From Sphingopyxis sp. (GTDB lineage Bacteria > Pseudomonadota > Alphaproteobacteria > Sphingomonadales > Sphingomonadaceae): DNA of 32,334 nt. Shown piece by piece: positions 1 through 7,650 of this stretch. How positions within the stretch are numbered: position 1 is the stretch's first letter; each line of letters starts with the position of its first letter. The notes below the pieces were generated by a model. That model did no database searches, was not told the DNA's origin, and saw nothing but the letters and a program-made list of their open reading frames with translations. The DNA is taken from assembly GCF_019459305.1 (NCBI RefSeq), contig NZ_JAIBES010000150.1, positions 1 through 32,334 on the forward strand, in the 5' to 3' direction. The translations under genes were made by a program, and so were the position numbers.

Positions 1-40
1 CCCCCCGGGGGGGGGGCGTTTCCTTCGCGCCCCCCCCCGG
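1..40. other. Homopolymer-rich window edge
   Basis: The first 16 bases are six C then ten G, and a run of nine C follows at 31-39. The last coding bases of the partial gene running off this edge fall in these runs. Runs like this are typical of low-quality contig ends, so codons here should not be trusted. That this is an artefact is inference. Confidence 0.4.
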
Positions 41-1535
41 AGCGCTGGTCGCGCATCGCCTCCAGCCGCGCGAGGATTGCTTCGCCCTGACCATTGTCGT
101 GCGGGTCGAACGCCACCGTTTTGGCGAGCCGGATCGCCGGATCGAACTGGCCTTGGTTCGCGAGCGAAAAGGCATAGGCGATGCGCATTTCGATATTTTC
201 GGGGGTCAGTGCGAACGCGCGTTCCAGCGCCTTGATCGCCATATCGCTCGGCCGCTTTCCTTCGGCCAGAAAACTGTCGAAATAGGCGTAGAGCGGTACC
301 GCATCGTCGGGGTCGGTGCGGTTGGCAAGCTGTATCGGTCGCCGCGCCTCGCGCCAGGCCGCGGGATCGGTCTCGCCCGTGTCGTGAAGATCGAAAATCT
401 TGATCCGAGCGAGCAGGACATTGGCGCGGACATGATCGGGTTTTGCCACCAGCACCTTGTCGACCGCGGCGCGCGCCGCCGCCATATCGCGCGTCTCGCG
501 GTCCATTTCCCATTCGGCGGCCGCCAGCTCGAACTGGAGATCGGGATTGTCGGGAAACTTGGCCGCCAAGGTGCGCAGCGCGTCGCGCACCTTGGTCATC
601 CGCGTTGTGTCACCGCCGGCGTTGAGCCGCTCTAGCCGCGCCATGATCACCGCATCTTCGTCGGCAGACAACGGAACGATGCCGATATCGGTTGGCACCG
701 GGATCGGGTCGCGCGTCGTGCGGTACGACAGTCGCGCTTCGACATAGCGATTGAGCTCCTTGTCGAGTTGGTCAAGATCGCCGAACGCGTCGGCGGCGGC
801 TTGCCGCGGCTCGGTCCCAGCGTTGATCGCGTTGGTATAGACGTTGACCTGCTCGCTGCGCACCGCATTGTGGAAGAGCATGTGGGTGAGCAGCCATGAT
901 CGGCCGTAATAGGTGTCGGTCTGCCCCAGACTGCGCATCGCACTCGGCGGCTCGAACAGGACGCGTTCGGCCGGCATCTTAGGAAGCATCAGCAGGCCAT
1001 AGGCGCGGCGATAGACGGGCTGGCCGATCATCGCGCGACCGTCCTTGTCGAAATCGACAGTCGAATAATATTCGGCAAACCCCTCGATAAACCAGCCGGG
1101 AAAGGCGGCGCGCAAATGCCGTTTCATGAAATGATGACTATATTCGTGGAACAGCATCTGCTGCGCCGATGAAGTCCCCCGGACATTGGCGTCCTTTTGG
1201 CGGTGCGACATCGCAAAGGCGCCATCGCGGCCGTGCCGATAGAAGCCGACGATCGGCGCCTTGCGCGATCCGGTTGCCAATTCGGCAACATCGTCGCCCG
1301 ATGGGAGCAGATAGATCGGAAGCCGGCTTTCCTCGCCCTGCTGCGCGACATTGAACACGACGCGCAACGTGGTGTCAAAGCGTTGGAGGTTGGCGGCAAA
1401 CTCGCGGAGCTGCTTTTCGTTGCTCTCGCTATAGATGATGAAACTTTCGGTATCGGCGCGCAGCCATTTGGCGTGCGCGGGGCTGACCATCGCGGCCAGC
1501 GTCACTGCGACCGAAATCATGCGAATCCTTTGCAT
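1..1535 (-). CDS. Exported gluzincin-like (peptidase MA-type) protein with C-terminal TPR-like region, 3' end cut by window
   Basis: The frame is open from an ATG at 1535 to the window edge, giving 511 codons without a stop, so the C-terminus is missing. The start is backed by GGGGGAG seven bases upstream; another ATG lies five codons in. Residues 1-22 look like a signal peptide ending Ala-His-Ala. The sequence HEYSH at residues 130-134 is an HExxH zinc-binding motif, and Glu151 in WFIEGFAEYY fits the third zinc ligand of gluzincins. The second half (from about 260) is helical, with alanine-rich repeats resembling TPRs, including a segment near 'NPDLQFELAAAEWEMDRET'. It is probably a periplasmic or surface zinc peptidase, or a peptidase-fold binding protein; the substrate is unknown. 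It lies 73 bases downstream of priA on the same strand. Alternative: an inactive TPR protein keeping only the metal site. Confidence 0.8.
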   Translation of the reverse strand, partial: MQRIRMISVAVTLAAMVSPAHAKWLRADTESFIIYSESNEKQLREFAANLQRFDTTLRVVFNVAQQGEESRLPIYLLPSGDDVAELATGSRKAPIVGFYRHGRDGAFAMSHRQKDANVRGTSSAQQMLFHEYSHHFMKRHLRAAFPGWFIEGFAEYYSTVDFDKDGRAMIGQPVYRRAYGLLMLPKMPAERVLFEPPSAMRSLGQTDTYYGRSWLLTHMLFHNAVRSEQVNVYTNAINAGTEPRQAAADAFGDLDQLDKELNRYVEARLSYRTTRDPIPVPTDIGIVPLSADEDAVIMARLERLNAGGDTTRMTKVRDALRTLAAKFPDNPDLQFELAAAEWEMDRETRDMAAARAAVDKVLVAKPDHVRANVLLARIKIFDLHDTGETDPAAWREARRPIQLANRTDPDDAVPLYAYFDSFLAEGKRPSDMAIKALERAFALTPENIEMRIAYAFSLANQGQFDPAIRLAKTVAFDPHDNGQGEAILARLEAMRDQRSGGGREGNAPPPG

Positions 1536-1591
1536 GCCGCTGCTCCCCCGGTTGGCATCTTGCCTCCTTGCTGCCAGCGCTTCGGGTTACA

Positions 1592-1610
1592 GTAAAGGTC
1601 TGTCAGACCT
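1592..1610 (-). terminator. Weak hairpin at the priA stop codon
   Basis: On the minus strand AGGTCT-GAC-AGACCT forms a 6-bp stem overlapping the priA TAG stop, and TTTACTG follows. The stem is short and the T tract weak, so it would be a poor terminator between priA and the downstream peptidase gene. Confidence 0.35.
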
Positions 1611-3777
1611 ATACAAAGCTATACGGATCAATATCGATCGCCAGCCGCGCCTTGCTGGGCCAGTCGATGCTGGCGACCCAGTCGCGGATCGTGCCTTGCA
1701 GGTCAAAACTGCGCGGCGCGTGGAGGAGCAGGCGGAAGCGGTGGCGGCCGCGCAGCATCGCCAGCGGGGCGGGAGCGGGGCCATAGACCGCGAGCCCTTC
1801 GGCAACCGGGGCTTTCGCCCCAAGCCGCTGCGCGACGCCGCGGGCGACTTCGATGTCTTCGGACGAGATGACGAGCGCGGCGAAGCGGCCATAGGGCGGG
1901 GCGCCCGCCTGTTTGCGCGCCGCGGCTTCGGCGGCGTAGAAACCGTCGCGGTCGTTGGCGACCAGCGCCGCCATGACGGGCGCATCGGGCACGCGCGTCT
2001 GGATCAGAACTTCGCCGGGCTTGACCCCGCGCCCGGCCCGCCCCGCGACCTGCGCGATCTGCTGAAAGGTGCGCTCGGACGCACGCAGATCGCCACCGTC
2101 GAGGCCGAGGTCGGCATCGACCACCCCGACGAGGGTGAGGTTGGGGAAATGATAGCCCTTGGTGACGAGCTGGGTGCCGATGATGATATCGACCAGCCCG
2201 CCCTCGACATTGTCGACGAACTCGGCGGCTTTCGCGGGCGACCATAGGGTGTCGGAGGTGACGATCGCGACGCGCGCCTCAGGAAAGCGCAGCGTAATCT
2301 CGTCGGCGACGCGTTCGACTCCGGGGCCGCAGGCGACCAGGCTGTCCTCATCCTCGCATTCGGGACACAGCCGTGGCGGCGGCATGACATGGCCGCAATG
2401 GTGGCAGGCGAGACGGTGGACGAGGCGGTGCTCGACCATCCACGCGGTGCAATTCGGACACTGAATGCGGTGGCCGCAGGTGCGGCAGAGGGTGAGCGGC
2501 GCAAAGCCGCGGCGGTTGAGGAAGAGCAGGCTCTGCTCGCCCTTTTGCAATCGGTCGGCGAGTGCGTCGACGAGCGGCGGCGCGAGCCAGCGGCCGCGGT
2601 CGGGCGGGTCGCTGCGCATGTCGATTGCGGCGAGGTCGGGCAGGGTGGCGCCGCCGAAGCGCGCGGGCAGGACAATGTGGCGATAGCGCCCCGCCTCGAC
2701 CATCGCGAGGCTTTCGAGCGCCGGGGTCGCGCTCGCCAGCACCACCGGCAGCCCCTCGAAATGCCCGCGCATCACGGCAACGTCGCGCGCGTGATAATGG
2801 ACGCCGTCCTCCTGCTTGAAGCTCGTCTCATGCGCCTCGTCGACGACGATGACGCCGAGCCGGGCATAGGGGAGGAACAGGGCCGAGCGCGCGCCGACGA
2901 TGATCTTCGCCTCACCCGAGGCAATCGCATGCCAGGCGCGGCGGCGCTCCGTCGAGCGGAGGCCCGAGTGCCAGGCCACCGGTTCGCAGCCGAAGCGCGC
3001 GGCGAAGCGCGTCAGCATCGGTTCGGTCAGCGCGATTTCGGGCAGCAGGACGAGCGCCTGTTTTCCCGCGTCAATCGCGGCGGCGATCGCCTCCATATAG
3101 ACTTCGGTCTTGCCCGACCCGGTAACCCCGTCGAGCAGCAGCGTCTCGAATTTTTCGGCGACGACGGCGGCGGTCAGTTGCGCGGCGGCGGCAGTCTGTT
3201 CGCCGGACAGGTCGGGCGGCGCGAACGTAGGATCGGGGTGGGGGTATGGCTGATCAGCTGATACCGTCACCGCTTCGAGCGCGCCGGTGGTCACGAGGCC
3301 GCGGATCACTGCGTCGCTGACCTCGGCGAGCGCGGCGAGTTCGCGCACCATGCCCTGCCGGACGCCGATCTTTTCGAGCGCGACGCTACGCTGCGGAGTC
3401 ATGCGCCCGGGCAATTTTCCGGTGGCGCGATATTCCACAATCGGGCGCCTGGCGTCGGCAAAGGCTACCCCGGGCAGTACCATCCGCAGCACCGACCCCG
3501 GCGGGGCGAGATAATAGTCGCTGGTCCATTCGACGAGGCGGCGTAGCGCCGCGCCGATCGGCGGGACGGCGACGACTTCGTAAAGATTGCGCAGGCGATT
3601 GTCGCCGACTGCCTCGGGCGCGCCGAAACTCGCATCCTCCCACACCACCCCGCCCATCCGCCGCGGCCCTAGCGGCGCGATCACGACGCTGCCGAGCGGC
3701 GCGTCGCTGCCCTGCGGGACGCGATAGTCGAGCGGGCCGAGGGCGGCAGTTAAGAGGAGGACGCGGGCGCGGGTCAT
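1609..3777 (-). CDS. priA: Primosomal protein N' (replication restart helicase PriA)
   Basis: This encodes a 722-residue superfamily 2 DNA helicase that recognises abandoned replication forks and reloads the replisome. The N-terminal DNA-binding domain starts MTRARVLLLTAALGPLDYRV. The Walker A motif GVTGSGKT has its lysine at residue 223, and the DEAH box (VVDEAHE) starts at Asp313. A zinc-binding cysteine cluster follows (CRTCGHRIQCPNC, CHHCGH, CPEC), as does the helicase C-terminal motif QVAGRAGRG. Length and domain order match the family. The frame is open 62 codons further upstream, but that stretch overlaps the response-regulator fragment and has no PriA-like sequence, so the ATG at 3777 is preferred. 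Neighbouring genes are functionally unrelated. Confidence 0.97.
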   Translation of the reverse strand: MTRARVLLLTAALGPLDYRVPQGSDAPLGSVVIAPLGPRRMGGVVWEDASFGAPEAVGDNRLRNLYEVVAVPPIGAALRRLVEWTSDYYLAPPGSVLRMVLPGVAFADARRPIVEYRATGKLPGRMTPQRSVALEKIGVRQGMVRELAALAEVSDAVIRGLVTTGALEAVTVSADQPYPHPDPTFAPPDLSGEQTAAAAQLTAAVVAEKFETLLLDGVTGSGKTEVYMEAIAAAIDAGKQALVLLPEIALTEPMLTRFAARFGCEPVAWHSGLRSTERRRAWHAIASGEAKIIVGARSALFLPYARLGVIVVDEAHETSFKQEDGVHYHARDVAVMRGHFEGLPVVLASATPALESLAMVEAGRYRHIVLPARFGGATLPDLAAIDMRSDPPDRGRWLAPPLVDALADRLQKGEQSLLFLNRRGFAPLTLCRTCGHRIQCPNCTAWMVEHRLVHRLACHHCGHVMPPPRLCPECEDEDSLVACGPGVERVADEITLRFPEARVAIVTSDTLWSPAKAAEFVDNVEGGLVDIIIGTQLVTKGYHFPNLTLVGVVDADLGLDGGDLRASERTFQQIAQVAGRAGRGVKPGEVLIQTRVPDAPVMAALVANDRDGFYAAEAAARKQAGAPPYGRFAALVISSEDIEVARGVAQRLGAKAPVAEGLAVYGPAPAPLAMLRGRHRFRLLLHAPRSFDLQGTIRDWVASIDWPSKARLAIDIDPYSFV

Positions 3778-3821
3778 GGACTGCGCAGGATATAGGGCGG
3801 CGGGTAAAATAGGAAAGCGCG

Positions 3822-4076
3822 CTAAACCTCGCCGAGCCGATACCCGATGCCGGGTTCGTTGCGGATCAGGGTCGGCGCTGACGGATCGGCCTCCAGCTTC
3901 AGCCGCAAAGCCCGGACGACGACGCGCAAATAATCGCTGTCGCCGACATGCGCCGGTCCCCACACGCGGCGCAGCAGATCCGCATGGGTGACAAGGCGGC
4001 CGCCCGCGGCGATCAGCGCCTCCATTACCGCAAATTCGCGCGGGGTCAGCGTCACCCGCTCACCCCCCGGCGCCAT
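3822..4076 (-). pseudogene. Orphan C-terminal winged-helix domain of an OmpR/KdpE-type response regulator
   Basis: This 84-codon frame encodes only an effector domain: 'VTLTPREFAVMEALIAAGGR', then LLRRVWGPAHVGDSDYLRV and a final GIGYRL. The WGPAHV and DYLRV segments closely resemble KdpE. The roughly 120-residue receiver domain with its phospho-acceptor aspartate is absent. An in-frame TAA lies eight codons before the ATG, and the PepSY gene ends 46 bases upstream, so no receiver can be encoded here. There is no clear ribosome binding site. The simplest reading is a remnant of a kdpE-like gene whose 5' part was lost. A functional stand-alone DNA-binding protein is possible, because the remaining domain has no internal stop or frameshift. 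Confidence 0.65.
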
Positions 4077-4122
4077 GTTGATCGGGGGTTGGCGCCGTTA
4101 AATCGGCATTAAAATCATGCCG

Positions 4123-5211
4123 TCAGGTTGCCGCGAGCGACGGTCGTGCGAACCGTTTTGCGGGTTTCGGCCGCCGGAACCAGAAGGTCCACATCGTCAA
4201 GCTGCCGAGCAACGCCAGCGCTAATCCCGACGCGGTCAGCAAAAGGCGATACGGCAGGCCGCCGACTTTCCCGGCATGCAGCGGATAGGCCATGTTGAAC
4301 GCCTGCGCCCCCGCAGGCATCGCCAGTGCGTCGCGCGCGCCGAGCAATTTGCCCGTTTCGGCATCAAACCACAGAGTGGAGCGTCCGTTGGGCAGCCATT
4401 CGCCGCGCTGTTTCATCCGCAGACTGATCGGGTCGCCGGGCTGGCGTGGTTTGCTGAGGATGCGGAATTCGGCATCGGGAAAGCGCGCGCGGGCAGTGGT
4501 CAGCATCGCGGTCCAGTCGGGTTCGGCATCCATCGGGCCACCCTTATATTTCGGCGGCTCGAGCGCCTTGGCCGTCTCCGCAACCGGGCCGAATGGTGCG
4601 ACGACGATCGCGGCAAAGGGTCGGAAGATCATCATCGTTCCGGTGACGACCGACAGCAGCAGGAGCGGCGTGACAACGATGCCGAGGTCGCGGTGCTGCG
4701 TGACGATCGCCGGGCGGGTCATCCGTTTCGGCCACAGCCGCAGTTTGAAGATCTTGCGGGTGCGCCACCACAGGATCACCCCCGAGATGACAAAGAACAG
4801 CCCGGCGAGGCCGGCGATGCCGATCACCCATTCGCCCGCATCGCCGGTGAACAGATGGTGGTGGAAATCGAACAGCCAGATTTCGGGGCGCTCCCACTGG
4901 CTCGCCCAGCGCGCCACGACCTCGCCCGACTGGCTGGCGTAGAGCCCGGCGCCCTCTTCGAACCGCATCTGGTGTAGCCCGAGACGCTGGCTGGCGTAGA
5001 TGATTCCCTGCGGATCGCCCCGCATCGCCATCAGCTTTTCGGTTGTCGCGGCGACGGTCGCGAGATCGGTGACCTGCGCGTCGCCCGCATGCGGCAGGCC
5101 GATCCACGCTTCCTTATGAACGAGGATTGCGCCCGACAGGCCGAGCAGCGCAAGCACGAGGCCAATCAGACCCCCGGTCCAGCGGTGCAGCGTGTCGAGC
5201 AGTTTCATCAC
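4123..5211 (-). CDS. PepSY-associated transmembrane protein (PiuB-like, iron-uptake associated)
   Basis: A 362-residue inner-membrane protein with about four transmembrane segments: near residues 10-32 (GLIGLVLALLGLSGAILVHK), 125-150, 170-192 and 320-345. Histidine-rich motifs typical of PepSY_TM proteins are present: LHRWTGG at the start, FHHHLFTGDAGEW, and QHRDLG. Members commonly accompany TonB-dependent siderophore receptors and are thought to act as inner-membrane ferric-siderophore reductases or related proteins. Here the gene lies 91 bases downstream of such a receptor on the same strand, so they are probably co-transcribed. Two adjacent ATGs (5211 and 5208) are possible starts, with only a weak GGCAAAG ribosome binding site. 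Reductase activity is inference from the family. Confidence 0.88.
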   Translation of the reverse strand: MMKLLDTLHRWTGGLIGLVLALLGLSGAILVHKEAWIGLPHAGDAQVTDLATVAATTEKLMAMRGDPQGIIYASQRLGLHQMRFEEGAGLYASQSGEVVARWASQWERPEIWLFDFHHHLFTGDAGEWVIGIAGLAGLFFVISGVILWWRTRKIFKLRLWPKRMTRPAIVTQHRDLGIVVTPLLLLSVVTGTMMIFRPFAAIVVAPFGPVAETAKALEPPKYKGGPMDAEPDWTAMLTTARARFPDAEFRILSKPRQPGDPISLRMKQRGEWLPNGRSTLWFDAETGKLLGARDALAMPAGAQAFNMAYPLHAGKVGGLPYRLLLTASGLALALLGSLTMWTFWFRRPKPAKRFARPSLAAT

Positions 5212-5240
5212 TTTGCCAGTACTATTGTAGCATCATAAAC

Positions 5241-5274
5241 CGCCCGTTCCCCCGCCTTCGCGGGAACACGGGCC
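5241..5274. repeat. Intercistronic palindrome (CCCGC-CTTC-GCGGG core)
   Basis: A hairpin with core CCCGC (5251-5255), loop CTTC and GCGGG (5260-5264) is extended by imperfect arms GCCCG...CGGGC. It sits between the receptor stop and the PepSY start. The core resembles the short palindromes beginning TCCCGCGAAGGCGGG that are scattered through many proteobacterial genomes. It may stabilise the upstream transcript or partly terminate transcription, favouring the receptor. Confidence 0.6.
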
Positions 5275-5302
5275 TTTATTGCTGGCTGGTTTAGGGGCAC
5301 CA

Positions 5303-7441
5303 TCAGAAGCGAGCATCCCAGCCGAGCGTAAACGTCCGTCCGCGGCCGGCGAAATTGAAGAAATTATCGGTCGGGCGCTGGGTGTCGCTCGCGTAGCTGA
5401 TATACTGTTTGTCGAGCAGATTCTGCACCGCCAGGCTGATGCCACCGATGCCGGTCTGGTAGCGGACGATCGCGTCGGTCAGATTATAACCGCCGAAGTC
5501 GTTGCGCGGGTCGCGGTTCGGGCCTTCGAAGCTGCGCGACAGATAAAACTGCGTCTGGACGCGCGCCGATAGCGGCCCGTTAACATAGGATGCGGCAAGG
5601 TTCAGGCGATCAGGCGAGATGTTCGCGCCGTCGAGGTCGGTTTCGACCACACCATCACCATCGTCGTCAAAGCGGCCGACGATATGGGCGTAGCCCGCCG
5701 ACAGCGTCAGCCCGTCGATCGGCATCTTGACCGCCAGGTTGATTTCCAGCCCCTCGATCTCGACGCGCTGGCGCACGACGTCGAAAATGCCGTCGGGGCG
5801 GGCGATGAGCAATTGTCCCTTGGTGCTTGACGACCAAAAATAGCTGGCGCTGGCATCGAGCGGGCCGCGCTTCACCTCGAACCCCAGTTCGCGATTGTTG
5901 GAAATGATCGGCGAAATATCGAGGAAGTCGTCGATATCGACCCCGGGGGTGCGCACCGCGCGGGTGATGCGTCCGACGTCGGGGACGGTGTAGCCCTCGG
6001 CATAGCTGGCGTAGGCGCGAATCCCCCTGATCGGCTCGACGATCACGCCGCCGTTGAGCAGGATATCGTCAAAGGTCGGGCTGCCGCCCGCGACAAAAGT
6101 GCTGCCCGACGAGGCGAGGGTCGTATAATCGTCGATAGTGATCTTCACATTTTCGTAGCGCGCGCCGCCGGCAAGGCGGACGAGGCCATCGAACAATTTC
6201 AGGTTCGCCTGCCCGAACGGCGCGAGGCTGCGGAAATCGGTCGGCGGCACCCAGGCGCGGTCAGTCGCGATCAGCCGTTGTTCGGTCGTGTCCCACAGCG
6301 CGTCGAAGCCGGCGATCAGCGTCAGCGCCTCGAACCCCGGCACCTCGCGTTCGTAGCTGAGCTTGCCGCCGATCTTGCGGCTGCGGTTCTGCGACTGGTC
6401 GAACAGCGTGCCGACGGGGGCGATCGAAGCGTCCTGAAAGGTTGCGATCGGGTTGGGCTCGCCGCCGAAGGTGTCGCGGCTGCGGTTCCAGAAAATCTGG
6501 CTGACAAAATTGCCGCCGCCCAGGTCCGGATCAGTCAGCGACAGCGCGACGCTTTCGGTGCGGCCTGTCGCGGGGATGCCCGGCGGGGTGCCGCGGCGCT
6601 GGCTGGTCGGCAGTCCGGTCGCGCGGCTGCCCGCGACGACGATATAATCGCCATCGCCTTCGAGTTCGAAGCGGCTGGCGATCAGGTCGAGCCGCATCGT
6701 GTCGGTCACTTCATAGCCGAAACGCCCGAACAGCGAGAGCGTTTTTGAATCCATGGTCTCGCCCTGCGTCAGGTTGATCCCGACCGGGCGCCGCTCGCCA
6801 TCGCGAAAAATGCCGCGCAGTTCGTAGGTCGCGCCGACCGAGGCGTCGAAGCGCCCGGTCTTGTACTGGATCAGCCCCGCGAGCTTGCCGCCCATCCCCG
6901 CCTTGGAAAAATCATTGTCGGCAGTGCCCTGCACCAAAGTGCGGCCGCTGACGCCGTCTTCGGTCGGTGCGCCGACGGTGACCTGGTTGACGATGCCGCC
7001 GGTGCCGCCGATCCCCTGCAAGGCGTTCGACCCGAAGATCAGCTCGACGCGATCGACGAAAAAGCCGTCGATGGTGAACCCGTCGCGGCTGCCGTCGCGC
7101 AGCGGGGTCGATTGCGCGATGCCGTTGATCGCATAAAGCGGCGAACGCCCGCGCAGCGTCTCGCCCGCTCCCGAAAGCTTCTGGCGCGTCGGCGAAAAGC
7201 TGGGGGAAAGCGTCGCGACCGCGTCGGTGACCGATCCGGAAATCGCGAGCTGCTGGTCGAGCGCATCCTTGTCGATGATGTCGATCGTCAGCGGCAGCGC
7301 GCTTGGCGGCAGGATGGTGCGTGCGGCGGTGACGATGATCGTGCTCTCGCCGGTGGCGGCGTTATCGGGGGCTTCCTGCGCGAAGGCGGGGACGGACAGC
7401 GCGGTGGAAGCCAGCGTAGCGACGAGCAATTTGCGAATCAT
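5303..7441 (-). CDS. TonB-dependent outer-membrane receptor (siderophore type)
   Basis: A 712-residue gated outer-membrane beta-barrel. Residues 1-21 are a signal peptide ending PAFA. A TonB-box-like STIIVTA follows near 32-40, then a plug domain with DGFFVDRVELIFGSNALQGIG and GTGGIVNQVT, and a barrel to a terminal aromatic residue (TLGWDARF), as needed for BamA-mediated assembly. The start has AGGAG six bases upstream. The downstream PepSY protein and a Fur-box-like palindrome upstream point to iron or metal-chelate import powered by TonB/ExbBD. The ligand cannot be told from sequence; the plug most resembles ferric-siderophore receptors. No FecI/FecR regulators lie nearby. The gene looks intact. 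Confidence 0.93.
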   Translation of the reverse strand: MIRKLLVATLASTALSVPAFAQEAPDNAATGESTIIVTAARTILPPSALPLTIDIIDKDALDQQLAISGSVTDAVATLSPSFSPTRQKLSGAGETLRGRSPLYAINGIAQSTPLRDGSRDGFTIDGFFVDRVELIFGSNALQGIGGTGGIVNQVTVGAPTEDGVSGRTLVQGTADNDFSKAGMGGKLAGLIQYKTGRFDASVGATYELRGIFRDGERRPVGINLTQGETMDSKTLSLFGRFGYEVTDTMRLDLIASRFELEGDGDYIVVAGSRATGLPTSQRRGTPPGIPATGRTESVALSLTDPDLGGGNFVSQIFWNRSRDTFGGEPNPIATFQDASIAPVGTLFDQSQNRSRKIGGKLSYEREVPGFEALTLIAGFDALWDTTEQRLIATDRAWVPPTDFRSLAPFGQANLKLFDGLVRLAGGARYENVKITIDDYTTLASSGSTFVAGGSPTFDDILLNGGVIVEPIRGIRAYASYAEGYTVPDVGRITRAVRTPGVDIDDFLDISPIISNNRELGFEVKRGPLDASASYFWSSSTKGQLLIARPDGIFDVVRQRVEIEGLEINLAVKMPIDGLTLSAGYAHIVGRFDDDGDGVVETDLDGANISPDRLNLAASYVNGPLSARVQTQFYLSRSFEGPNRDPRNDFGGYNLTDAIVRYQTGIGGISLAVQNLLDKQYISYASDTQRPTDNFFNFAGRGRTFTLGWDARF

Positions 7442-7469
7442 TCTTAACTCCTGTTCGAAGCGCCGCTAA

Positions 7470-7490
7470 TGCGAGCGATTTGCATATGCA
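7470..7490 (-). promoter_or_regulatory. Candidate Fur/iron-regulator box upstream of the receptor gene
   Basis: Overlapping palindromes TGCGAGCGATTTGCA (7470-7484) and TGCATATGCA (7481-7490) lie 29-49 bases before the receptor start. The TGC...GCA half-sites resemble alphaproteobacterial Fur sites. The position suits repression of the receptor promoter. This is motif resemblance only. Confidence 0.4.
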
Positions 7491-7650
7491 AGAGCTTTCG
7501 CGACGAAGCTGGGCGCTAGCTGCATCGGTTAATCGAGCTTATCCACTTGGCTCGACACGAACGGAAATTGAGGGCGACGCTTTTACTGTCAGCCAGACCT
7601 CTTGGCGGAGAGGGTGACGTCGCACCCCAAACCGCGCTATCACCGCTCGC

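Noticed and set aside
3778..3963. Longer PriA N-terminus starting at 3963
   Set aside because: The extra 62 residues are unlike PriA, and the DNA is the other-frame coding of the response-regulator fragment.
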